DNA of 64,000 nucleotides from Atriophallophorus winterbourni (GCA_013407085.1 JACCGJ010018825.1:36301-100300), one strand, 5' to 3'. Positions 1-11,461 are shown, counted from the stretch's first letter. Made by a program: numbers and translations. Notes: generated from the letters alone by a model not told the origin.

Positions 1-504
1 TTGATATTAAATAAATGTTCATAACGTTCAAAACAACATTCTCTCGCTTCTGAGTGTTTTCTCCACAGCAAAATTCTCATTCAGCACCAAAATGAAACTG
101 CCCCTCCAAGCCTCAAACTAGTGGAACAGATCACCTTCGCCTAGCGTACAGGAAAACGGTTCATGTTCAGGAAAGATCAATCTATTGTAAACAATCAAAA
201 TAAAAAAGTTAGGAACATCAACAATAGAGATTCTTCACGCATCTTCGATGGACCTCATCCGTTGAACATCAGTGTTGCCGAAAACATTCTAGACTTTTCA
301 TCACAATACCTGTGTTTTCGTACTATATCAGATCACGTAACGATTACCTGAAAGCAACTTTAAATACCGTTACCTTTATATTTATTGAACGTTAAACTCC
401 GCTGAAACAAATGACCTTGAACAAATTGTTTTTGCAAATGTGCATACTATAATCTGATTATACAAAGCTTTTGGAAATTATTGCTCATGTTTAACTTGCC
501 TTGG

Positions 505-545
505 ATTTCCAAGAATAAAATTTATTTATTTATTTATTTATTTGA
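505..545 (+). repeat. LINE-type 3' end with TTTA microsatellite tail
   Basis: A CCTTGGATTTCCAAGAATAAA-like stretch runs into (TTTA)n. The same arrangement occurs near 37,710-37,770, so this looks like the 3' terminus of an unnamed LINE family carrying its own AATAAA signal. Nothing coding was seen between base 1 and here. Confidence 0.5.
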
Positions 546-1250
546 GACTGAAGCTGATTAATGTGAGCACGCTATCCGTGCGGGAGTTAAACACTTGGAA
601 CTCGCTACCGAATGGGCTTCTGTCATTGTTAGCGCCACACAGTTTGCTAAGGATTTAGGAGTTCTAGTTAGGACTTACCTCAAATCGAAGGACCAATGCG
701 CCGCTGCAGCTCAACGTGCTCTTTTGGCTGAGATCCGTGTTATCCAGCAAAAGACCCGATGTAATGCTGCCCCTTTACAAGGCATTAGTTTGGCCGCATT
801 TAGAATTTTGTGTCTGGGCGTGGTGCCCTTGCTACAAGAAGGACATCGTTCGACTCAAAAGCGTACAGCGTCTCGCAACTCGCACGAGTGAGGGTCAGCG
901 AGGACAACTTTATGCTGCACGCCTGAAGTCACTAGAGCTTTTCTCACATACGCGCCATCGTTTGTGAGGTGACTTAATTGAAACCTTCAAGATCTTGAAG
1001 GGTTTAAGTGGGGTTATCATCAACGATTTCTTTGCCTGAAGTCCCGAGCTTGGCGCCTGCGGACATTCACTCAAACTTGCTAAAGAGCGATGTAGACTAG
1101 ACTCTCGAAAAAACATTTTCAGGCTAAGGGTGGTAAATTTCTGGAACCGGCTTCCAGAAGAACTTATATCCTGCTGTTCTGTCGCGAGTTTTAAGAACGG
1201 TTTGAACCGCATCGGATGTAAGCATTTTCCTGAATTCTATGTAAGATTAG
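545..1250 (+). mobile_element. CR1-like LINE, C-terminal reverse-transcriptase fragment
   Basis: Two overlapping frames together spell the C-terminal third of a CR1-type ORF2. A segment reading PLYKALVWPHLEFCVWAW is followed by KDIVRLKSVQRLATR, then LIETFKILKGLSG, and finally FRLRVVNFWNRLPEE near 1,125-1,165. This order (thumb region, then the NxWNxLP motif) is characteristic of CR1/Jockey-group ORF2 ends. The copy lacks the palm catalytic motif, needs several frame changes and has in-frame stops, so it is a dead 5'-truncated copy. Confidence 0.75.
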
Positions 1251-1394
1251 ATAGTTGACCAATTTTAACGTTGTCTGGTATGTAAGTAAATGCTAGAGTT
1301 CTGTTTGTTTTTTAATACACAACTCTTCTTTAGCTGACCTCTTACCGTACTGGTGAAGAGAAATTTATTTTTATTTTCCAGCATCATTCATAAC

Positions 1395-1590
1395 GAGGTG
1401 CTTCCTAAGCACAACCCGGATAATCTCAGGACGTTGCGATCGTCGAGGATATCCAAATCATAATAAGAAAAAACACTTTGACAATGCTGGTTGCTTCTCC
1501 GCAGCCTTCCGCCAAAAGAAATACTGGACGCTCGATTGGCTCGTTAGCCACTCACTGTCCTGTGCAACTGAACTGAACTGAACTTCCATC
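1395..1590 (+). repeat. Short repeat ending in GAACT tail, copy 1
   Basis: The block containing CGTCGAGGATATCCAAATCA and GGACGCTCGATTGGCTCGTT ends in TGAACTGAACTGAACT. A close copy lies at 32,800-32,975 and partial copies at 1,940-2,015 and 2,095-2,165. Recurrence with the same pentanucleotide tail suggests a retroposed family whose 3' end is the (GAACT)n tail. Confidence 0.6.
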
Positions 1591-1689
1591 AGAACAGCTA
1601 TTCAAATGTCCGTTTGTTTTGCATTTGTTGAGAATTGATCCCCGGAGTGATTTGGTGGTGTACCTCTACTCTCAGAGATTGCTTAGTCC

Positions 1690-1780
1690 GCAGAACACCA
1701 ATGTTTATTGCTGTGATGAAGCTTAAACGGGATTTTATCCCTTCTGCTTCCGATTCAGAAAAAGAAGAAGTAGACCTCTC
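1690..1780 (+). repeat. Repeat fragment inverted relative to 2,600-2,685
   Basis: About 80 bases around AAACGGGATTTTATCCCTTC read the same as the reverse complement of 2,600-2,685. Both encode a run of acidic or arginine codons by way of a GAAGAA/TTCTTC stretch. The family is not recognised. Confidence 0.45.
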
Positions 1781-1939
1781 CCCTCTTCCATTCACAGGTA
1801 CACGCGCCTGTGCTAACTACGAATCATTCATGGTAGTGGCGGGTGTTTTCAAGCACACCTCTGGAAGAATCTAGGGACTTATTTAGTCTTAGTCGACTAT
1901 CGCCCTGTGATGCTGATATTAATAATGATATCATGAGCT

Positions 1940-2015
1940 TGATTGGCTTCTGGACGCTCGATTGGCTTGTTAGCCACATACTGTCCTGTGCAAACTGAAC
2001 TGAACTGACTTTTCA
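1940..2015 (+). repeat. Short repeat ending in GAACT tail, copy 2 (3' part)
   Basis: It repeats the GGACGCTCGATTGGCTTGTT block and ends in ACTGAACTGAACTGAC, as in the copy at 1,395-1,590. Confidence 0.55.
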
Positions 2016-2094
2016 GATATTCGGAATCAAGAACGTGTGAAAATTACGAACTGTGTACTCGATATCGAAGTGCCGGGTGCTCAACTGCATACCT

Positions 2095-2165
2095 TCGAAG
2101 TAAATCTGGGCGCGTGATTGGCTTTTAGCCACCTTCAGCCCTGTGCTACTTGAACTTGAACTTGA
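2095..2165 (+). repeat. Short repeat ending in GAACT tail, divergent copy 3
   Basis: A divergent version (GTGATTGGCTTTTAGCCACC, then CCCTGTGCTACTTGAACTTG) of the same family. Three 3' ends within 0.8 kb suggest repeated insertion into one another or local duplication. Confidence 0.45.
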
Positions 2166-2169
2166 CTAA

Positions 2170-3245
2170 ATTCAATTTTCTCTCGTTTCTCAAGGTTTAT
2201 ACTCTACCGGGATTTTTAAAGTGAATTTAACAATTCTTACTCTTCATAAGCGGCAGAGGAGTGTCCCATATATTCCCCATCACATTGTCTTCATTGACGC
2301 AGCCCAATCAAGAGCACATTTTGAACTGCTCTGCTGTACGAGGATTAATAACTGTTTCCCGAAGAGGATGCCAGATGATTACTATTTTTTTTAGATAAGG
2401 TGCACATTTTCCGGGAGCTTCATCGAATGATTTAATGCTATACAATTATATTTAAATCAGAATGAGTACATTAGTTCCGTTCGCACTCTGGCGTGTTCTG
2501 GTATGAATAACAATCGTCTCGGATATCCTGGGAGGGTGAATGCTCCTGGAAAACAAGTTTCTTTTGGAAACCTTAAAAACTTGTCGATTCTTAATCTTCT
2601 TCTTCTTCTTCTGAATCGAAAGCAGAAGGGATAAAATCCCGTTTGAGCTTCTTCACAGTAATAGACATGGGTGACTTCTGCTGACAAGGCAAACCCTTGA
2701 TTACTGAAAAGCTTCGAGCTTCAACCTCAGCAGAAAGTGTATTGAAAATTTCACTAACAAGGTGCTAGACTATCGTTTCTTTGGACGTATAATCGGAATC
2801 CTGGACCCTTTGTTCGGCGAACAGTGATAATTGTAAAATGGCGATTTGAGGCCAGGATACTCTTCTTTTCGAATAATCTGATGACAAAGTATCATACCAC
2901 CACGAACCCTGCGGTATTCCAATGAAAAGATGCTCATTTTCAGTCCTCGTTTTGGATGTCGTAGTTTGCGTATTCTGGTACAGAATCTGGTTGCAAATCT
3001 TTGAAAATAAAGTCATCCTTGGCTGCCGTGAAGGGAAATGCCGCCACTCTACCATACTCAATGATTGATCTAACGTACTTAAAATCTGCCAAAAACTGTG
3101 AAGTCATTTTAAAAGCGATACAGCTGTTTTCGATGTTTGACTCGGTCGAACGCCTTATAAACGTAAAAGGAAATCGCGTATACCGATATCATATTGTATC
3201 TAGCTTTTATTCAAGCCTTTCTTATGGATATAAGGTTGGTTGTAC
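2170..3245. other. No assignable gene; short open frames only
   Basis: Apart from the inverted fragment at 2,600-2,685, I see only open frames under 100 codons on both strands. A minus-strand frame at 2,765-3,061 (NEHLFIGIPQGSWWYDTLSSDY) has protein-like composition, but I do not recognise it. It could be part of the decayed LINE that follows on the same strand. Confidence 0.4.
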
Positions 3246-3249
3246 ATGA

Positions 3250-3880
3250 TCAATCCCATACAAACCCATACTGTACACGCATTAGTATGCCCCGATGATA
3301 AAGGTGGCTCTCAATACTACGGTTTACTCGTTTTTCCATAGTATTTAACAGAACATGGTTGAGGCATACTGGTCGGTAATTACTTATTCTGTGCTTGTTA
3401 CCTTGTTTGTAAAATAGCTTAACAAAACAACATTTCCGTTCGACAGGCAGTTCACCTACCGAAAGTGACTTCTCGTAGATACAAGCCAGGGGGTAGCCAA
3501 ATACTGGAGCTTGATGTTTGAGTATAATGGGATAAATGCCGTCCCATCCAGGAGACATTATGGCGTCAAGATTCATAAGTAGACCATGAGAAATTTATAT
3601 CTTGAAGGGATGATTTTCGAGCATCGCGTTATCGGTTGCATCATTGTGCATATTATCCGGTAGTTTGGCAGTTTAGTATGAATAAAAATGTCTTCCAATT
3701 ATTTCATATTTTAATGCACCTGTAGTATATTGATTACCATCGTCGTCTGTTAAAAACAAATTGTCATCTTGCCTCCTTAAACTTTTGTTCACATAAGCAT
3801 AAGCCTGTTGGGCTGAGATTCAGAACTTTCAAGAAGAGAAGTATCAAAGTTTTTCGCGAATCCCTTTTACTTTCCGTTAA
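3250..3880 (-). mobile_element. CR1-like LINE, linker and RT palm fragment
   Basis: On the minus strand, about 3,820-3,680 reads AYVNKSLRRQDDNLFLTDDDG, the linker with LxDxxG found before the RT domain of CR1-type ORF2. The frame at 3,250-3,576 then gives GWDGIYPIILKHQAP, NKHRISNYRPVCL and LLNTMEKRVNRSIESHL, which match RT motifs 1-2 (the ISNYRPV motif). It stops at QYGF, before the FADD box. The catalytic half is missing, so the copy is dead. Confidence 0.7.
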
Positions 3881-4344
3881 CTCATTTCAAAATATTCTGT
3901 ATGATTCATGATTAATTGGCGTGGGTTGTAATTTGAAGACATCCTACAATCTTTTCTTTTTGCGCATCAATATTTGCAAACCTTTATCGAGTATAGTGGA
4001 ACCACCGTAGACCCTAGTCTATTTCTTCGATAGCTCATCAACATTGTCTCAAAAGGATACGAATTGATATCCGCAGATAATGTCTGATTCGAAAATATCC
4101 GAGCGGAAACAAGTCGAGCTTCTTTCGGCGCTCTCAATATTTCACCATAGACGGAAAGAATTTGTTGTCAGTTTCGTTTACATAACGTTTAAAGTTTTTT
4201 GAGTCAGGTAGTTATACTCACGAGAATGAACTCCAACCACAATCACATGTGCCCAAACAAATGTAGGTAGGGTTTAAACATATGATCATGAACAAAAATA
4301 CCGAAAATGACATACAAACGCAACTTGTCTACCGTTCTTCCACT

Positions 4345-4430
4345 GTTTCAAGCGCATTCGGATCCTGATCTTACTGTCATTGCCTGATGAGTGCAAGCAG
4401 CACGAAACGGGTCGTGGTGTGTGTGTGTGT
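4345..4430 (+). ncRNA. Hammerhead-like ribozyme repeat H1
   Basis: CTGATGA is at 4,384-4,390. Stem II follows as GTGC/GCAC (4,391-4,394 with 4,400-4,403) closing a five-base loop, and GAAA is at 4,404-4,407. A minimal stem III and the cleavage triplet GTC end at 4,413, followed by GTGGTG and a TG microsatellite. This is the order of a type I hammerhead (CUGAUGA, stem II, GAAA, stem III, NUH). Stem I pairing is weak here (ATTGC against GTGG). The preceding TTTCAAGCGCATTCGGATC box is shared with the other copies in the window. Confidence 0.7.
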
Positions 4431-4839
4431 GTGATGGAAATGCGTGCCAATCAGCATTTTTGTTCATGACAATAGTTTTACACTCCAACCACATTTCAGG
4501 TATTTAGAGTTCCATTAACCTAACTGTAAATTGTATATAGCAGCAAAATATGGCACGCATAGTCCATGAAAGTTGTACCAGAAGATGGTTTTGCAGCTAT
4601 GAAAAGTGTACTTTCTTCTACTCAACGCGTTTTTGCAATCTCAAATGTATCGGTTCATGCCAATGAAAGTAGAAAGCCAGACAAAGGTTCGAGCAGAATG
4701 AAGCAGTAAAGGGAGTTAAAACACTTCAAAATAAGGCGGTCAAACGAAATATGTTAAGGTGCGTACAAGCATGCGATTGTCTTTATTTCGTTTTTATAAA
4801 ATGCGATACAGTGGTACGTGAAAAAACCTAATTTACGAA

Positions 4840-7375
4840 CAATACGCTACGTTGGCGACATTGACTTCAGTTTGCAGTCATATCGCGTAAGGCTTCTAAC
4901 CAACGTTTAGGTGACCTTTGACCCTAGCCAAAAAATCGTTTGTCTTTCTGATCGATTTTTTTTGGCTATGGTGCAGCAGCAGCCTGCAGTTCAAGACTTT
5001 TATAGGACCACCTTGAGTAACTCACTCCCAGTTGCTCAGTGTGCAACTGCCGATGAAAGGTGGAAGAAAATAGCAGGGATTATGCGAGCCGCCGCAATAA
5101 CAGCCTGTGAGACTACACAACCAACCCAAAAGTCCCACAGAATTTCACAGCGCTCTATTGAAATTCTTCACCAGCGAAGCCAAATACCTCATGGTCTTGG
5201 ACACAATACAGAGCGTAGACGCGTGAGGAATGAACTTAAACGGAGCTTAAAACTAGACAAAGAAAGGTGGTGGCTAAATAAGGTCGAAGAAATGGAAATG
5301 GCAAATAATGCGGATAACGTGCGAAAACTCTTCAAAACTTATTCGATCGACTGGGCCTACGAAAAAAGGAGTGAGTGAGACCATCGCTGAAATAGACGGT
5401 ACTCTTATCACTAATAAGAATCGCCGCCTCTCACGCTCGGCCGAACATTTTGAAGAACAATTCAGTTGGTCGCCTGCAACAGAATCTTTCCCTCATTTGA
5501 TGCCGTGTGATCCTTGGTCTGTTAGCGTAGATCCGCCTAATGATCTAGAACTTAAAGCATGTATCGAATCCATAATTCAAAGCTGCTGGCCCCGATGACA
5601 TACCGCCTGTTTTGTTCAAAGAAGGTGGCCAAGTCCTAATCAGCACATTAGGCGATCTCCTCCGTGAAGTGTGGTTGTCAGTATCCGTCCCTCCGAGTTG
5701 GGGCGAATCGGTTATCATACCTATATTTAAAAAGGTGTGCGAAGCTCATGCTCTAATCACCGTGGGATAAGTCTCACTCCCATCATTACGAGATTATTAG
5801 CGTCCATATGTCTTCGAAGAATAACATCGCATAGGGGATCACAGATCCGAGAGCAGCAAGCTGGCTTCCGGCCTGACAGGCTGTGTCGATCACATTTTTA
5901 CTCTTCGACGGATCTTAGAACTTCGGCACACTTATTGACATGACAATAGCCTCAAATGAGCATTGGATTCAGTCGATCGAAATGTTCTGTTTAACACCTT
6001 GCTGTGCAAAGGCGTTCCGCAAAAGTATGTCAACATACTACGTGCACTTTATGCTCATACATCCGGATGCGTTAGGGTTTACAACGAACTCTCACTTAAA
6101 TTCCCCACCATAAGTGGCGTACAACAAGGATGCCTGATTTCTTCTTTTTTGTTCAATTTTGTAATTGATGCAATTATGGAATTATGCAACGAAGGTGCCC
6201 CAGCTTTCGGAGTTCACATAACGCCAGGCGTCAAGCTTCTCGACTTGGACTATGCTGATGATATAGTTCTGCTCTTCGACTGGTACACAGATGCACAGAC
6301 GATACTGAACAAGTTATCTAGTATTGTGCCCGCATTTGGAATGCGTTTTGCACCCTCTAAGTGCAGCGTTCGGCTGCAGGACATCGACTTATCGAACAAC
6401 ACTTTATTACTTGACAGTCAGGCGCTTGAAATTGTAGATCGTTTTACGTATCTCGGTAGTTGTATCAAGACAAGATGACGAGGTCTCGGCACGCATTTCT
6501 AAAGCGATTGTAGGATTCCGCAACCTAGGTCACCTCAGGCGTCAGAAAGGACTGTCTCTGTTACTCAAGGGTAGTGTCTATAAAGCGACAGTTCGGGCTG
6601 TGTTACTTTATGGGTGCGAAACCTGGACCTTACGTAAATAACACATTCAGCGTCTCCAAGTATTTGACAACCGATGTCCCCGCAACATTCTAGGAGTTAG
6701 CTGTTACAATCGCATACGCACCGATGCTCTCCGAAATAAATTGTTTGATAGTAATGTTGATATAGAGAAGCAGATCAACCTGCTTAGGTTACGCTGGTTG
6801 GGTCACGTTTTACGGATGCCGGACCACCGACTTCCGAAACGGATTCTTTTTGCGACGCCACATCCTGATTGGCGTAAATCTCGGGGTGGCCAAACCGTCA
6901 CATGGCATAGGCAGTTTAAAACCTTTACTAGTAACCTTTTCAAAGTCGGCGCAGTGCGTCTTCCAGGCTGGTGTCCCCGCGATCAGATATCACAATGGTT
7001 AGATACGCTTCAGGATAGATCCAGAAACCGTGTTCAATGGCGGTCTTGCACTAAGCATCTTCTTGGATTGTTTGCTTAACCTTGTATGTTGCCAAGCGGA
7101 GTGACGAGAAAAGCTTGCCAGTGAAAGCCGCAAGGAAGCTGTCATGCTGATGTCGCTCTACTCGTTCACGAAACTTGTTTGAATGCATGTTCCATTTGAG
7201 GAGTAGACACCTCTTCCCAGTTTGTTTGTGCTTACTCTCCTATAGAAGCCGTAGCAATTTAAGTCCCACCCATCCCCATTTTTTAGGATTTTTCTTTTTC
7301 ATGGTTGTGTGGCAGTTAAGCACTCGGTACGTGCTACCGGTGTAATGCTGTCTTTGATGATGATGATGATGAGCT
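4840..7375 (+). mobile_element. RTE-like LINE (copy A), 5'-truncated and frameshifted
   Basis: Successive open frames (4,911-5,378; 5,308-5,598; 5,737-5,943; 5,963-6,478; 6,741-7,079) read through one RTE-type ORF. They give the linker, an SVIIPIFKK-like motif, an RT palm with SGVQQGCLISSFLFNFVID and the catalytic DYADDIVLLF (about 6,245-6,275), then [10 protein letters not shown] and the C-terminal RLRWLGHVLRMP...RILFATPHPDW block. The endonuclease domain is absent, so the copy is 5'-truncated. At least four frame changes make it non-functional. The 3' end is a run of TGATGATGA at 7,355-7,372, and copy B near 15,130 ends the same way. It is related to RTE-clade LINEs such as schistosome SR2, which is inference from motif order. 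Confidence 0.8.
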
Positions 7376-7826
7376 TCATCACGGCGGGCCACATCATAAA
7401 CTGGTTGTTTCTCACAGTCTGTCAGGCTCTACGAATAAGACATGATGCGGTCAGCGATGGTCAGGCATTCTTTTAACATGTTCGAACCATCGCAAATGAG
7501 CAAGCAACCGCATTTCTCTCAGTTCGTAGTCTTATGGTCCTAACACTTGTTTACAGACATCCATATTAGCAACTGAATGCGAGCAATCCCACATAGGCAA
7601 CGGGTTTCAAAACAGATAACCGAAATATATCTCCCACGAGGACAGTCCCGGTTTAAAAGCAGTAGAGAAGTGTAGCTGGCATGAATGCGTTGTATACTCG
7701 ACCCTAGGTATAGAATGATACATCGCGTCGTCGCCATAGATGGCGAAAGTTAACAAACGATACACCCGCTTTGCGCACATGCTATCAGACACCGTCTTCG
7801 ACACCAGTGCCAACTGAGGTGATGTG
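7376..7826 (-). mobile_element. RTE-like LINE fragment on the minus strand
   Basis: The reverse complement parallels the RT C-terminus of copy B (14,330-14,720). It contains the segments matching the ISHRVRKAGAAFANLR region, the CLRRIARI region and the RLRWFGHVLRMP region, with many small indels and stops. It abuts the TGA tail of copy A, so the two RTE 3' ends sit tail to tail. Confidence 0.65.
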
Positions 7827-7830
7827 ATGA

Positions 7831-7955
7831 GATGTGAAAGCACAAGCCTGATCCAGGCAAAGTGCCGCACAGTTAGAGATTGCACGTGGGCTGAGATACT
7901 GTCAGGTTGCCCAGGCCTAGACAGATATGACAAAAGAAATAGAAAGAAAATAGAG
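7831..7955 (-). mobile_element. SINE copy S1 (minus, 5'-truncated)
   Basis: It contains the SINE 3' half in reverse: AAGCACAAGCCTGATCCAGG, then the AGTTAGAGATTGCACGTGGG and GTTGCCCAGGCCTAGACAG blocks. The same core recurs about ten times in the window. The SINE sense strand is the minus strand, so the CATA-type tail lies at the left. Confidence 0.75.
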
Positions 7956-8044
7956 GTACAGCTGCCGAGGTTAGCAGAGCCATCAACCAATTTTATATTG
8001 ACATCACGGCGTTTGATTTGAAAGAGAAGCAACTAAAGCTTTTC

Positions 8045-8480
8045 TTTGGACACCATTGTTATGATTCAATCAAGCAAACACCGAGTTAGAAAAGACTGTT
8101 TGCCTGGAAATTAGGCTTCATTCAATTCACAATTGAAGTAGTATAGCTGCAAAAAAGAGCATAGGATTAAGAGATTAATAATGAACAAAACCCAATCGTG
8201 ACATTCTGCCCCATCGATTTTTAATAAATGTAGCGTTTTCGTGATAGTATGACGAATGGATGAATTGTATTGGAATGAGTTTTTCAAGTAAAAATGGTGT
8301 AATGATGTAAAGATCCGATCTGTTTCTATGCAAATTATAAGAGTGGACTCTTTTTTGCTTTTCAGTATACTCAGAAAGTTTTCTCTGTGTGGATGGTGAA
8401 CCAGGTAGAATTGGAGGCTAGTGTTTCACCAGTTTCAGACTTTAAAAGAGGAGTAGTTGAAGGGGTTTCGGTAATTCTTT
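8045..8480. other. No recognisable feature
   Basis: AT-rich sequence without a convincing open frame. Its position just past the integrase end of the minus-strand gypsy copy means it could contain a decayed LTR, but I could not show one. Confidence 0.3.
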
Positions 8481-9064
8481 GGTTATTTAACAAAAGAATA
8501 ATCTGCTTCATAACCAGCTGGAGCTATATAAAGAAGGGCTACTGCATCTTCCCAAACGTCTGGTAAGCGAACATGGGCGTATTGAAGGTTGCATTCTAAT
8601 AATTTAACTTCTTCAACGAGAGAATCGTATTTCGATCTGAGTGAATTCTTTCTAAGAAGCACGCGACCCGGTGTAGTAATCCATGTTGGAAAAGTAGTAC
8701 CCGTCGCGGAACCGCGATTGTAAGCAAAAAACTTGATAATGGGGAGTTGTATTTGTGTCCGTAATACCCGGTGGAATGTAATACATCTTGAGGAACAATC
8801 TCCCACTGTCCAATATGAAAATTACGAGTTTTCAAAGCGAGTAAGATGCACTTCCACAGAGTATTATGGAAACGCTCTACTTGATCGTTATAGTAGAGCG
8901 TAGTGCGACTGGTAGCGATTCAGTTATCAAGTTCCGAGGACCACGGAACTACGGTCAGTGTGGATGAAAGCAGGTGTTCTAAAAGTCGTGAAAAGTTGAT
9001 GGATACAGTTCTCAATCGTCTGTGTTGTCATATCAACGCATGGAAATGCTAAAGGAAACCGAGA

Positions 9065-9280
9065 TTACTCATCGATAATGGTTAACATGTAACGATTTCT
9101 GGTTGTTGATCCTTTGAAGTCAAGATTCAGTCTTTCGAATGACTGAGTAGTTTTGATTAAATGCGAATTAGCTGCTTTGTGAAAATGAGGCTTTACTTCA
9201 CAACAAATCCGGCAACATACAGTCATTCCTCTGACTAGTTCCAAAGAATGTGGCAGGTTTCTGGCACGGATGAAGTGCAT
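9065..9280 (-). pseudogene. Ty3/gypsy integrase N-terminal fragment
   Basis: The 71-codon frame contains the CC half of the HHCC zinc-binding domain (CRICCEVKPHFHK), then SFERLNLDF and LTIIDE, the start of the catalytic core with its first Asp. It stays in one frame across the point where the intact element at 31.52 kb changes frame, so it serves as an internal reference showing that the shift there is a lesion. Confidence 0.75.
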
Positions 9281-10212
9281 TAAACGAGTTACGCAAGGGT
9301 GGCAAAGAGACTCGTGACGGTGCTTGAGATCTATGAACAGAATAGTAGAACCGTGAAGTGTGCGAGAAAAAGCATCAACTGCATGCTTTTCTCGTCTGGG
9401 TCGGTAGACTACATCCTATTGATATTGAGAATGTTCCAAACGCCATCGCGGAATTCTATCATTTTTGACTTTTTTGAGTTGTCTGCTGTCGTGCATATAC
9501 GAAACTGAACGCTGGTCAGTAACAAGTTTGAATGAGCGACCGATCAAGTAGTGCTTTCATTTTCGAATAGCTTCGACAATTGCGCAAGCCCCTTTCTCCA
9601 CCGCTGATTGGTGTTCGGTAAGACTCAATGTTCGTGAAAAGAAGGCTACAGGTCTTCCGTTCTGGTTAAAGGCAGCAGCGATGACCACGTCAGATGCGTC
9701 CGTTTTGATCTTTAAATGGACGGCAGGGTCATCTGTTACTAGTAAATCATTTTCTAAACAGGATTTTAGACGGTTGAATTATTCAAGATCAGATCGAGAA
9801 AGAGGAAAGGAGTTATTATGAGTGATTGGATATATGAGGTCAGCGAAGTGAGGTATCGAATTTGAATAATAAGCGAACATACAAACTGTTCGCTGATGTG
9901 CTTTTAATGTTGTCGAGGGAGGTAATTCTTTTAACAGAACCAAACGCTCCGGATCTGGCTTTACAATGCCCTTGGATACTTCGTAACCAAGACTTCTGAT
10001 TGAACCGACAGCGATTATGCTCGAATGGGTATTTGATGATAGGCACTTTGCAAGTGTACTGGACTGTAGACCTCTTAGGCTCCGACGTTTTCTACAAGCT
10101 GATTAATTCTAGGCAAAGTATATGTATCTAGTTGAGTGTATCTGTTAATAATTTGACTATAGTCGATAAACATGCGCCTTGTGTGACATTCATTGGTAGT
10201 CGCCAGGACTTG

Positions 10213-10365
10213 ATCTGTCTAGGCCTGGGAAACCTGACAGTATATTGTATGTATGTATGAAAGCACAAGCCTGGTCCAGGCAAAGTGCCAGTATATTAGC
10301 CCACGCACAGTCTCTGACTGTATGGCACTGCCTGAATCAGGCTTGTGCTTTGATACATACATACA
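10213..10365 (+). mobile_element. SINE copy S2 (plus), inserted in the gypsy relic
   Basis: It starts at ATCTGTCTAGGCCTGGG and ends in CATACATACA. It is flanked by a direct repeat CCAGGACTTG at 10,203-10,212 and 10,366-10,375, the target site duplication within the gypsy RT region. It is 5'-truncated and is itself interrupted (see 10,247-10,289). Confidence 0.85.
10247..10289 (-). mobile_element. 43-bp SINE 3'-tail insertion inside SINE S2
   Basis: A minus-orientation piece holding only the (GTAT)n tail and the terminal stem-loop (GCCTGGTCCAGGC) is flanked by AGTATATT at 10,239-10,246 and 10,290-10,297. It is an extremely 5'-truncated retroposition, reduced to the part expected to be recognised by the LINE reverse transcriptase. 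Confidence 0.75.
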
Positions 10366-11237
10366 CCAGGACTTGTGCCCTCCATGGAGAAGAAGACGGT
10401 TCGATTATACATTCTCTCAACCATCGTTGGATTTCGGAATCGATAATTCGTGAATCGATGAGAGAATGTGGCCTGGATTTTGTAGCAATAGGCCTGCATC
10501 CGGGTGAAACATTTCTGAACAAAAACGGTGGGTTAACTTTAGCTGTAGTTAGCGCACAGATTGAAAAAGAAAGTTTTGGGCCACCAAACGGAATGTCAAT
10601 TGATTCATGCAATTTGAGAAAGTCGAGTCTCAGGAAAATATTAGCACATATATTTGGCATGACTGAAAATTCGAATCGTGGATAAAAAGTATCTTTTTAT
10701 TTGACGGAGAGGCGGCACTGACCCTCGGTGATACTTTTGAGTTCAGGATTCGACATTAACCTTTCAATGACTGGCACAGGCAACAGAAGATTGGACATAA
10801 CTTTGCGAATTGCCCGTGTCCACAATTGCTAGATAAAGCACTCCATTTATGGAAACGTTAGTAACAGCGTCAGACAGAGAGGAAGGAGCAGCAGATCAGA
10901 GATGTGTTGGCATGACAGAATTTACAGACTGATTTCGATTACGCTTTATATTTGGCGACAGGCAAACCTTTTGGAAATCATCTTTTTCCCACAACCCTTG
11001 TAGGGCATTTGTTCTGCGGGTGCCTAGCGAACCCACAAAAATAACATTTAGTGGTTATAATAGCAGCAGAAATAGTTTCACTTCTGATGAGTTATGCTTC
11101 AGTTCGGAAACAGCGGCACTGCTTGTTTCCCACGGTCTACTACTAGGCTTAGCACTTTAACGCTTTCAAGCTCCTGACATTATTCTGGGCTACTTCACGT
11201 CCCGACAGATAGTTCAATAGACTTTCGCGATCGATTA

Positions 11238-11461
11238 TGTATGATGTATGTATGAAATCACAAGCCTGATCCAGGCAAAGTGCCGCACAGTCAGAGACTG
11301 CACATGGGCTGAGATACTGTCAGGTTGCCCAGGCCTAGACAGATATGAGGACGAAAAAAGAATAGGAAATGGTAGTGAGACTCTAGCCTGTTTCAGCATG
11401 GAGCTCACTACCGGTGGCCAGTCAATTTAGCACGATGTTAGCCGCACATCACAGAATTTAA
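11238..11461 (-). mobile_element. SINE copy S3 (minus) with 13-bp TSD
   Basis: A near full-length copy of 224 bp is flanked by TCGCGATCGATTA at 11,225-11,237 and 11,462-11,474. It contains the terminal stem-loop, the CAGTC/GACTG block, GTTGCCCAGGCCTAGACAG and, at the other end, the AGCTCACTACCGGTGGCCA and GTTAGCCGCACATCACAG blocks. Confidence 0.88.

Larger units (their letters stand above)
8483..11224 (-). mobile_element. Decayed Ty3/gypsy retrotransposon, minus strand
   Basis: Read on the minus strand, the parts follow Gag to integrase order and parallel the intact element at 28.6-32.6 kb. A KCYFCG zinc knuckle lies near 11,040, and a protease segment with VDTGNSQSYV near 10,830. The start of RT (PIATKSRPHS ... 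SSPWRAQVLV) is at 10,660-10,380, and an RMFIDYSQ RT motif near 10,170. RNase H (KTDASDVVIAA, then VEKGACAIVEA) is at about 9,720-9,560. The integrase HHCC end and LTIIDE are at 9,280-9,065, and the integrase C-terminal domain (TTPGRVLLRKN ... LVEEVKLLECN) is at 8,690-8,500. Frameshifts and stops are frequent and two SINEs have landed in or beside it. It is an old, dead copy of the same family. Confidence 0.8.

Noticed and set aside
7835..7900. GCCTGATCC in the SINE as a possible hammerhead CUGAUGA
   Set aside because: The SINE sequence reads CTGATCCAGGC, a simple hairpin, and no GAAA box with a stem II follows. Only the separate CTGATGAG repeats fit the ribozyme order.
10245..10685. 146-codon plus-strand open frame
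   Set aside because: It is antisense to the gypsy RT relic and reads through SINE S2. The minus strand has the recognisable protein.
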